Shown here: positions 58,057-64,000 of the stretch, piece after piece
Position numbering within the stretch: the stretch's first letter is position 1
Layout: each line of letters opens with the position of its first letter
Made by a program: the position numbers and the translations under genes
Origin: Achromobacter arsenitoxydans SY8
GTDB lineage: Bacteria > Pseudomonadota > Gammaproteobacteria > Burkholderiales > Burkholderiaceae_B
Direction of reading: 5' to 3'
Assembly: GCF_000236785.1 (NCBI RefSeq)
Contig: NZ_AGUF01000073.1
Location: 62,001 to 126,000, forward strand
Length of the DNA: 64,000 bases
The notes under the pieces: model-generated
Told to the model about the DNA's origin: nothing
Database searches by the model: none
Seen by the model: the letters and a program-made list of their open reading frames with translations, nothing else

Positions 58057-58094
58057 TTGCATCCACTCGATCAGGATTGGATGCAATTTTTTTT
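58057..58094 (+). terminator. Intrinsic terminator or attenuator before the liv binding-protein gene
   Basis: TTGCATCCA (58057-58065) and TGGATGCAA (58078-58086) form a perfect 9-bp stem with a 12-nt loop, followed by T8. It lies 140 nt after the reductase and 118 nt before the next start codon. It may end the exporter/phasin transcript or act as attenuator in the liv leader. Confidence 0.75.
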
Positions 58095-58212
58095 CTTGGT
58101 ATCCATTCCCTGTCCCGGTACGCGCCAGAAGCCGCCGCTCCTGGCATTTCAAGCATTGCCGGCGCCAACACGCACCAGACGCGGGTCCGGCAGTCCTCCG
58201 AGGGGAAACACC

Positions 58213-59328
58213 ATGCAATTCAACGTTCGTCCGCTAGTTGCCGCCACCTTCCTCGTACTGTCGCTGACCGGCGCAGGCGCGCAGGCGCAGGAAACCGTGA
58301 AGATGGGCGCCGTGCTGTCGCTGACCGGCGCCAACGCCACCGTGGGCGAGGACGTGCGCCGCGCCGTCGACCTGGCCGTCGAAAAGGTCAATGCCGACGG
58401 CGGCGTCATGGGCAAGAAGTTCGCCGTGGTCATCGAAGACTCCGGCGGCAACCCGACCACCGCACTGAACGCCGCCCGCAAGCTGGTCAGCGTGGACAAG
58501 GTGCCGGTGGTGATCGGCGAATACTCGTCGGGCATCTCCATTCCGCTGGGCCAGTACCTGGTGAAAGAAGGCGTGACCCACATCAACATCGCCAGCACCA
58601 GCGTGAAGATCCGCGACCTGGGCGCGACGTCCTTCAACCTGATCGGCCTGGAAGACAAGGGCAACAAGTTCTCAGCCAAGGACACCTGGGACCAGGGCTA
58701 CCGCAACGTGGCGATCATTGCGCCCAACAACGCCTACGGCCAGGGCGTGGCCCACGGCTACAAGGAAGAATTCGAGAAGCTGGGCGGCAAGATCGTGACC
58801 GAGGTGCTGTACACCGCCGGCCAGTCCACCTACCGCCGTGAGCTGCAGCAGATGTCGCGCAGCAACCCCGACGCCTACATCTACACCGCCTACGGCCAGG
58901 AGTCCGCGGTTATCAACCGCGAAGCCTTCGAACTGGGCCTGCGCAAGACGCCCTGGTACGGCATTCTGCTGAGCATGTGCCTGAGCGACACGCCGGCCGA
59001 CATCGCCCAAGGCCAGATCGGCATGGAAGTCGGTTCGGTGCTGGGTCCGAAGGGACGCGAGTACGCGGAAGCGTTCAAGGCCCGCCACAAGGAAGGCTTC
59101 AAAACCTCGTACACCGGCTACGCCTACGACGCCGTGCTGCTGACCGCCGCCGCGATGAACCAGGCCAAATCGACCGCCCCGGCCGACATCCAGGCCGCGC
59201 TGACCCAACTGGGCCAGAAGGGCTACGAAGGCGTCACCGGCTTCATCAAGTTCGATAGCGACCGCCAGCGCATCGACCCGCCTTACGCCAAGCTCAAGTC
59301 CGACCAGGGCAAGATCGTGGTCCGCTGA
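58213..59328 (+). CDS. Branched-chain amino acid ABC transporter binding protein
   Basis: 371 aa. Signal peptide cut after AQA near residue 25 (FLVLSLTGAGAQAQE). The mature protein is a type I two-lobe Leu/Ile/Val binding protein: KMGAVLSLTGANATVGEDVRRAVDLAVEKVN and VVIGEYSSGISIPLGQYLVKEGV. It binds an amino acid or similar ligand in the periplasm for the LivHMGF components downstream. GAGGGG precedes ATG 58213; the longer frame upstream would remove the signal peptide. Confidence 0.92.
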   Translation: MQFNVRPLVAATFLVLSLTGAGAQAQETVKMGAVLSLTGANATVGEDVRRAVDLAVEKVNADGGVMGKKFAVVIEDSGGNPTTALNAARKLVSVDKVPVVIGEYSSGISIPLGQYLVKEGVTHINIASTSVKIRDLGATSFNLIGLEDKGNKFSAKDTWDQGYRNVAIIAPNNAYGQGVAHGYKEEFEKLGGKIVTEVLYTAGQSTYRRELQQMSRSNPDAYIYTAYGQESAVINREAFELGLRKTPWYGILLSMCLSDTPADIAQGQIGMEVGSVLGPKGREYAEAFKARHKEGFKTSYTGYAYDAVLLTAAAMNQAKSTAPADIQAALTQLGQKGYEGVTGFIKFDSDRQRIDPPYAKLKSDQGKIVVR

Positions 59329-59338
59329 TAAGGCCTTG

Positions 59339-59374
59339 GCCGGGCCCGCCGGGGAGCGGGTCCGGCTCTTTTTT
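59339..59374 (+). terminator. Partial terminator between the liv binding protein and livH-type gene
   Basis: GCCGGGCCCGC/GCGGGTCCGGC (11 bp with one G-T pair, 6-nt loop), then TCTTTTTT. In such operons this keeps the binding protein more abundant than the membrane parts. Confidence 0.8.
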
Positions 59375-59432
59375 CCGCCGCGCGGTGCCTTGATGCGGCG
59401 GGGGTTTCCAAGATGTCTTTCGAGCAAACAAG

Positions 59433-60326
59433 ATGATCCAGATTCTGGTCGACACGCTGCTGCGCTGCTCGGACCTGGCGTTGATCGCGCTGGGCCTGAG
59501 CATGGTGTACGGGCTGGTCAAGTTTCCCAATATCGCCCACGTGCAGTACGCCATGGTGGGCGCGTACCTCACTTATGCGCTGAGCGCGGCCGGACTGCCT
59601 ATGGCGCTGGCGCTGATTGCCGCCTGCGCGCTGACGGGCGCCATGGCGCTGGCGTTCCATCTGCTGGTGTTCCGCCGCCTGCTGCGCGCGGGGCCGGCCA
59701 TCACCATGATCGGCTCGCTGGCGCTGTCCATGCTGCTGATCGCCTTCTGCCAGGGCATCGCCGGGTCCTTCCCGCTGATGTTCAAGCTGCCGCTGGCCAC
59801 CCCTTTCCGGCTGGGCGACGCCAGCATCACCGTGACGCAGATCGCGGCGGTGAGCACCACGGCGATCCTGCTGACCGGCTTTGCGCTGCTGCTTTTCTAC
59901 ACGCGCGCCGGCCGCGCCATGCGGGCCCTGGCGTGCAATCCCGCGCTGGCCGACGCCAGCGGCCTGAACGCCTCGCGCATCACCTGCCAGGTGGCGTTCT
60001 GCAGCGGCGCGCTGGCAGGCCTGGGCGGCGGACTGCTGGCCCTGTCCACGGGCGCGCACATCAACCTGGGCACCGACCTGCTGCTGCCGGTGTTCGCCGC
60101 GGCCATCCTGGGCGGCTTGGGCAATCCGCTGGGCGCGGTAGCCGGCGCGTTTCTCATCGCGCTTACCGAAACCCTGGTGACCAACCTGAACTTCGGCTGG
60201 CTCTACGCCAAGCCGGTAGCGTTCCTGCCGGTGGCCTACATCAGCGCCGCGTCCTTCCTGATCCTGCTTCTGGCCCTGCTGTTCAAGCCGTACGGCCTGT
60301 TCGACCGCGAGGTGCGCCGTGTTTGA
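59433..60326 (+). CDS. Branched-chain amino acid ABC permease, LivH type
   Basis: 297 aa, about eight membrane segments. Family stretches: ALGLSMVYGLVKFPNIAHVQYAMVGAYLTY near the N-terminus, and the coupling region GRAMRALACNPALADASGLNASR and FAAAILGGLGNPLGAVAGAF. Forms the channel with the next gene. The two overlap by 8 bases. Confidence 0.93.
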   Translation: MIQILVDTLLRCSDLALIALGLSMVYGLVKFPNIAHVQYAMVGAYLTYALSAAGLPMALALIAACALTGAMALAFHLLVFRRLLRAGPAITMIGSLALSMLLIAFCQGIAGSFPLMFKLPLATPFRLGDASITVTQIAAVSTTAILLTGFALLLFYTRAGRAMRALACNPALADASGLNASRITCQVAFCSGALAGLGGGLLALSTGAHINLGTDLLLPVFAAAILGGLGNPLGAVAGAFLIALTETLVTNLNFGWLYAKPVAFLPVAYISAASFLILLLALLFKPYGLFDREVRRV

Positions 60327-61206
60327 TTTCCTGATCTCGTCGCTGACCTTCGGCGCCATCTTCGCCCTGATGGCGCTGGGCTTGAACCTGCAGGCGGGCC
60401 TGGCGGGCCTCCTGAACTTCGGCCATATCGCGTTCGCCGGCATCGGCGCCTACGGCACCGGCATCGCGGTGCATGCCGGCTGGCACCCGGCGCTAGGCGC
60501 GGCGGCGGGCGTCGCCGTCGCCATGGCGCTGGGCTGGGGCATCGCCCGGCTGGGCCGGCAGCTTGCCGCCGACTACTGGGGCATCGCCACGCTGGCCATC
60601 GCGGAAATCATTCGCACCATCGCCACCAACGAACTCTGGCTGACCAATGGCGCACAGGGCATCAGCGGCATCCCCGCGCTGTTCGACGGCATGCCAGGCA
60701 AGAGCGGCGCGCTGGCGTTCCTGGCGCTGGTGCTGGCGCTGGCCGCGGCGGCCGCCGTGCTGCTGCGCCGGCTGGCCTATGGCCGCTTCGGCCGGGCGCT
60801 GCGGGTCATGCGCGAAGAGCCCAAGCTGGCCGCCTGCATGGGCTACGACCTGATGTCGCTGAAATCGCGCGCCGTGATGGCGGGCGCCGCAGTGACGGCG
60901 GTGGCGGGATCCCTGTACGCGCACTACATGAGCTTTGTCGGCCCCGACTACCTGCTGGCGTCCGAGACGTTCCTGCTCTGGACCATGCTGATGATCGGCG
61001 GAATCGGCAACTTCTCCGGCGTGGTGCTGGGTGTGGTGCTGGTGCAGACCGCCTACACGCTGGTGCCGTTCGCCAAGGACGCCTTCGGCTTCGGCTCGGA
61101 CATTGCGGGCGCGCTGCGCCTGGGACTGATCGGGTTCATCCTGCTGGGATGCCTGTTGTGGCGCAGCGAAGGGCTGCTGCCGGAAAAGATGAGGAAGATG
61201 CCATGA
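60319..61206 (+). CDS. Branched-chain amino acid ABC permease, LivM type
   Basis: 295 aa. Membrane segments from residue 5; LivM markers LQAGLAGLLNFGHIAFAGIGAYGTG and RVMREEPKLAACMGYDLMSLKSRAVM. Starts with GTG 60319 inside the livH end; the stop overlaps the livG-type ATG as ATGA. Confidence 0.93.
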   Translation: MFDFLISSLTFGAIFALMALGLNLQAGLAGLLNFGHIAFAGIGAYGTGIAVHAGWHPALGAAAGVAVAMALGWGIARLGRQLAADYWGIATLAIAEIIRTIATNELWLTNGAQGISGIPALFDGMPGKSGALAFLALVLALAAAAAVLLRRLAYGRFGRALRVMREEPKLAACMGYDLMSLKSRAVMAGAAVTAVAGSLYAHYMSFVGPDYLLASETFLLWTMLMIGGIGNFSGVVLGVVLVQTAYTLVPFAKDAFGFGSDIAGALRLGLIGFILLGCLLWRSEGLLPEKMRKMP

Positions 61207-62024
61207 CGGCCCCCTATGCATTGCAGGTCGATTCCGTGGCCAAAGCCTTTGGCGGCAATCGCGTCCTGGAAAAGGTGGGATTCAACATCCGGCCGGGCGA
61301 GATCGTGGGGCTCCTGGGGCCCAACGGTTCCGGCAAGAGCACCCTGCTCAACACCATCACCGGATTCGAGGCCATCGACGCCGGCAGCGTCACGTTCGAG
61401 GGCCGGCGCATCGACGCGCTGAGCGCGCACCGCATCGTGCAGGCGGGCATTGCGCGCACCTTCCAGCTGCCGTCGATGCCTGCCAAGATGTCCGTCGCCG
61501 AAGTGGCGATGGCGGCGTCGATCGAACACCACGGCATCTGGGAGAATCTGTTCGGCCTGCGCGCCGCGCGCGAGGCCGAGGCCCGGGCGCGCGAACAGGC
61601 CAACGCGCTGCTGTACCAGTTGCTGCTGGCGCCCGTGCGCGACCAGCCGGCCGCGGCGATCTCGGGCGGCCAGAAAAAGCTGCTGGGGATCGTCTGCGCG
61701 CTGATGGCGCATCCCCGCATGCTGATGCTGGACGAGCCCACCGCCGGCGTGCACCCGAATCTGCGCAGCGACATCGTGGGCGCCCTGCAGCGCCTGAACG
61801 AGGCCGGCATGACCATCGTGATCGTCGAGCACGACATGCACTTCATCCGCGAAGTCTGCCACCGCTGCATCGTGCTGGACCGCGGGCATATCGTGGCCGA
61901 CTGCCGGCCCGACGAACTGGCGTCCAACGAGCGCGTGCTGGAGGCCTACCTGGGCGGTTCCGCCGCCAGGCCCGCTGCCGCCGGCGCAACCGCCGGCCCC
62001 GTGCTGCGCATGGGAGTCGCGTGA
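61203..62024 (+). CDS. Branched-chain amino acid ABC ATPase, LivG type
   Basis: 273 aa. Walker A GPNGSGKST, signature SGGQKKLLGI, Walker B LMLDEPTAGVHP, and the LivG-specific RTFQLPSMPAKMSVAEV stretch. Energises transport. A short Ala/Pro tail follows the domain. Confidence 0.94.
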   Translation: MTAPYALQVDSVAKAFGGNRVLEKVGFNIRPGEIVGLLGPNGSGKSTLLNTITGFEAIDAGSVTFEGRRIDALSAHRIVQAGIARTFQLPSMPAKMSVAEVAMAASIEHHGIWENLFGLRAAREAEARAREQANALLYQLLLAPVRDQPAAAISGGQKKLLGIVCALMAHPRMLMLDEPTAGVHPNLRSDIVGALQRLNEAGMTIVIVEHDMHFIREVCHRCIVLDRGHIVADCRPDELASNERVLEAYLGGSAARPAAAGATAGPVLRMGVA

Positions 62025-62755
62025 TGAGGGAAAAGATGATCGAAGTGGAAAACGTCGTGGCAGGATATACGCGCGACGTAGACATCCTGCGCGGCCTTTC
62101 GCTGTATGCGGGCAAGGCCGAGATCGTGACGCTGCTCGGGCCGAACGGCTGCGGCAAGTCGACGCTGCTCAAGACCATCGCCGGCTACCTCAAGCCGCGC
62201 GAAGGCCGCGTGATGCTGGGCGACAAGGATATTTCGCGCTTTCCCGTGCACGAGAAGATCCTGCGCCACGGCCTGGGCTTCGTGCCGCAGACCGAGAACG
62301 TCTTCACCGCGCTGTCGGTGCGCGAAAACCTGCAGGTCGGCGGCAATGCCCTGGACAAGTCCGCCTGCGAGGCGCGCATCCGCACCCTGTGCGAGCACTA
62401 TCCCGTGCTGGGGCGCAAGCTGCAGGCCCCGGCCGCGTCGCTGTCCGGCGGCGAACGCCAGATCCTGGCGCTGGCGCGCGCGCTGATGCCCTCGCCCGGC
62501 CTGCTGCTGCTGGACGAACCGTCCGCAGGCCTGTCGCCCAAGACGCTGGGCGAAGTGTTCGAGGCGATCCAGCGCATCCGCGCCAAGGAAAACGTGACCA
62601 TCCTGATGGTGGAGCAGAACGCCATGGAGGCGCTACGGATCTCGGACCGCGCCTACGTGCTGTCCATGGGCACGGTCGCCATCACGGGCGAAGCGCAGTC
62701 GCTGATGAACGACGAACAGGTGCGTGAACTGTACCTGGGCGGCCGGGCAGCGTAG
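62024..62755 (+). CDS. Branched-chain amino acid ABC ATPase, LivF type
   Basis: 243 aa. Walker A GPNGCGKST, LivF marker GLGFVPQTENVFTALSVRENL, signature SGGERQILALARAL, Walker B LLLDEPSAGLSP. Starts: ATG 62024 (used), GTG 62021 and ATG 62036 (MIEVENVV, with GAGGG before it) are all possible. Last gene of the operon; a perfect hairpin follows at 62774. Confidence 0.94.
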   Translation: MREKMIEVENVVAGYTRDVDILRGLSLYAGKAEIVTLLGPNGCGKSTLLKTIAGYLKPREGRVMLGDKDISRFPVHEKILRHGLGFVPQTENVFTALSVRENLQVGGNALDKSACEARIRTLCEHYPVLGRKLQAPAASLSGGERQILALARALMPSPGLLLLDEPSAGLSPKTLGEVFEAIQRIRAKENVTILMVEQNAMEALRISDRAYVLSMGTVAITGEAQSLMNDEQVRELYLGGRAA

Positions 62756-62773
62756 CGCAGCCCTGCGCCGCCA

Positions 62774-62801
62774 TGAAGGCCCGCGCCCGCGCGGGCCTTC
62801 A
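62774..62801. terminator. 13-bp perfect inverted repeat between convergent liv and gntR genes
   Basis: TGAAGGCCCGCGC-CC-GCGCGGGCCTTCA. It ends inside the GntR stop codon. No T-run on either side, but position between convergent genes fits a shared transcript end. Confidence 0.6.
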
Positions 62802-63473
62802 GCCTTCCTGGCGCATGCGGTGCATCGCGACCAGATTCTTCTTGGTCTCGATGATGTGTTCTTCCACCAGGCGCGCCGCCAGCGCGCCGTCCTGCTTCCT
62901 ACAGGCTTCCAGGATGCGGTAATGGTCCGCCTGCGGACCATCCTTGCCCGTCGCCATCGACATCATCTCGTGCGTGTAGCGATCGGTGTTCAAGCCGTAT
63001 TCCTCGATCAGCCTGCGCAGCCGCGTGTTGTTCGCGGGCGCGCACAGCGCCAGGTGAAAGCGCCGGTTCAGTTCGGCCCAGCGCGGTACGGAATCCGCTT
63101 CGTCGTATTCGCGCAGGATGGATTCCAGCATGTCCAGGTCGGCGCGGCCCATGTTGGGCACGGCCGCGCGCACTGCATAGCCTTCCAGCGCGATGCGGAT
63201 GTCCAGCAGTTCGCAGATCTGGTCCACATCCATGCGGATGACGACGGCGCCGCGGTTCAGGTGATACGCCACCAGGCCTTCGGTTTCGAGCTGGCGCAGG
63301 GCCTCTCGCACCGGTATGCGGCTGGCCTGGAAGCGGGTCGCCAGCGCATCCTGCTTGAGCGGCGTGCCGGCGGGCAGCGCCCCCGTCAGGATTTCGTAGC
63401 GCAGCTGGTCCCGGATTCTGTGCGGCAGGGCCTGGGCTTTGCTGGACGAGCCCTTCGTTTTGGTGATGCTCAT
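62799..63473 (-). CDS. GntR/FCD family transcriptional regulator
   Basis: 224 aa. wHTH at about 12-75: ALPHRIRDQLRYEILTGALPAGTPLKQDALATRFQASRIPVREALRQLETEGLV. FCD ligand domain at about 90-210 with the metal-site Asp/His pattern (LRIALEGYAVR, RRFHLALC, DHYRILEACRKQD). Likely regulates the convergent liv operon or a nearby pathway in response to a carboxylate. ATG 63473 gives the family N-terminus. Confidence 0.9.
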   Translation of the reverse strand: MSITKTKGSSSKAQALPHRIRDQLRYEILTGALPAGTPLKQDALATRFQASRIPVREALRQLETEGLVAYHLNRGAVVIRMDVDQICELLDIRIALEGYAVRAAVPNMGRADLDMLESILREYDEADSVPRWAELNRRFHLALCAPANNTRLRRLIEEYGLNTDRYTHEMMSMATGKDGPQADHYRILEACRKQDGALAARLVEEHIIETKKNLVAMHRMRQEG

Positions 63474-63533
63474 GACTATCGGGTATCTCTGGCGAAGGAC
63501 GGCGGCCTGCGGCAAACGTCGACGGAGCGGTTG

Positions 63534-63549
63534 CGATGGGCTCCCATCG
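63534..63549. promoter_or_regulatory. Perfect palindrome upstream of the GntR/FCD gene
   Basis: CGATGGGCTCCCATCG, two 7-bp arms with a 2-bp spacer, 61 bp upstream of the start codon. Size and symmetry fit a GntR-family dimer site. Confidence 0.4.
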
Positions 63550-63732
63550 TAGCCGAACGAAGCGCTCCCGGGGAACCGCAAGCGGCGGGTCCGCGCCTCG
63601 CCTGGCGCCGCGCGCGGAGCGTCTGCGGCGGCTGCTCTGTGCCGCTTTTTTTTGTAACTACGCCGCAGCGCGGCCCGACAGGGCGCAGCCCGTTCTCCTA
63701 TGAAAACTGGCGCTGTGCCATGCATTCCGTCC

Positions 63733-63756
63733 AAACTGATCCGCTTTTTTCAGTTT
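63733..63756. promoter_or_regulatory. Inverted repeat ahead of the quinol oxidase gene
   Basis: AAACTGA and TCAGTTT flank a 10-bp spacer ending in a T-run. It overlaps a possible -35 (TTTTCA) of the oxidase promoter. It could bind a redox or respiratory regulator, but it is not an FNR box. Confidence 0.35.
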
Positions 63757-63881
63757 TCTCTGAATCTGTACTGCAATCGCTGGCGGCCCTAACTTCATGG
63801 TGCAGTGCAAACACCCTGTCAGCGCGCATCGCTCCCTTGGCGATCCGCTCCGCGCTGGCCATGAAAGTCAGGAATACCGCC

Positions 63882-64000
63882 ATGGATAGCGACGCGCTAT
63901 TGCTAGCCCGAATACAGTTCGGCTTCACCATCTCTTTTCACATCGTCTTCCCCGCCATCACCATCGGGCTTGCCAGCTACCTGGCCGTGCTGGAGGGCTT
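63882..64000 (+). CDS. Cytochrome bd-type quinol oxidase subunit I, 5' part (CioA-like)
   Basis: Cut by the window end; first 39 codons seen. MDSDALLLARIQFGFTISFHIVFPAITIGLASYLAVLEG matches the start of CydA/CioA, with His near residue 19 as the haem b595 ligand. The FTISFHIVFPAITIGLAS wording is of the cyanide-insensitive (CioA) branch; AGGA lies 8 nt before ATG 63882. The subunit II gene should follow outside the window. Confidence 0.85.
   Translation, partial: MDSDALLLARIQFGFTISFHIVFPAITIGLASYLAVLEG

Larger units (their letters stand above)
63474..63881. other. 408-nt divergent intergenic region
   Basis: No open frame with family features. It contains the palindrome CGATGGG-CT-CCCATCG (63534-63549), a possible gntR-gene autoregulatory site, then a T8 run (63646-63653) after a weak stem, and the inverted repeat AAACTGA-N10-TCAGTTT (63733-63756) near the oxidase promoter. 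Confidence 0.4.

Noticed and set aside
58057-58094. Amino acid leader peptide for liv attenuation
   Set aside because: I found no short frame rich in Leu/Ile/Val codons before the stem.
63698-63931. 77-codon - strand frame over the oxidase start
   Set aside because: Antisense to the conserved CioA-like N-terminus.

Overview
This is a GC-rich stretch of bacterial chromosome from a betaproteobacterium. The content suggests the family Alcaligenaceae, in the Achromobacter/Bordetella group. Reasons: a ZIP transporter very like the structurally studied Bordetella bronchiseptica protein BbZIP, a tandem glycine riboswitch ahead of gcvT, the mrp-tamA-tamB-dcd arrangement, several transport operons, and GC-rich palindromic intergenic repeats. 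I see no rRNA, tRNA, transposase, integrase or CRISPR array. The assignment is inference; no database was searched.

Region 1 (1-14.5 kb): a MocR-type regulator is divergent from an omega-amino acid (beta-alanine):pyruvate transaminase and a CoA-acylating (methyl)malonate-semialdehyde dehydrogenase. Next comes a compact + strand cluster in which two paralogous M81 (MlrC-like) metallopeptidases bracket a complete oligopeptide ABC transporter (binding protein, two permeases, fused double ATPase) and an amidase. This looks like an uptake-and-hydrolysis operon for an unidentified peptide or amide. A YdgA/DUF945 protein follows.

Region 2 (16.7-27.8 kb, - strand): the glycine cleavage operon gcvT-gcvH-gcvP sits behind a two-aptamer glycine riboswitch. 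Upstream lies a sodA-ZIP operon with a perfect FNR/Anr-type box placed over the likely transcription start. Then come a YhiN/HI0933 flavoprotein, an AdiA-like basic amino acid decarboxylase and a small unknown protein.

Region 3 (27.8-44.4 kb): a GNAT acetyltransferase, a GGDEF diguanylate cyclase and a VOC-GNAT fusion. Then the - strand block mrp-tamA-tamB-dcd (iron-sulfur carrier, autotransporter/OMP translocation module, dCTP deaminase), a small membrane protein, metG, trhO, two tandem META-domain lipoproteins and an acyltransferase-3 membrane protein.

Region 4 (44.3-50.1 kb): the least explained part. An XRE regulator with a probable leaderless transcript is followed by a long AT-rich, structured intergenic region and an OmpR-like winged-helix protein whose receiver domain has lost its phosphorylation residues. 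Strong intrinsic terminators flank that gene on both sides. Both are oriented to the - strand, where no protein gene feeds them, which suggests unannotated small RNAs. A K+ channel, a CSS-motif EAL phosphodiesterase and a TetR regulator follow.

Region 5 (50.2-64 kb): a TolC-like lipoprotein and a YhiI-RbbA-YhhJ-type ABC exporter, apparently continuing into a phasin and a PhaB-like reductase. Next is a complete branched-chain amino acid (Liv) ABC transporter operon with a convergent GntR/FCD regulator. The window ends in the first codons of a CioA/CydA-type quinol oxidase subunit I.
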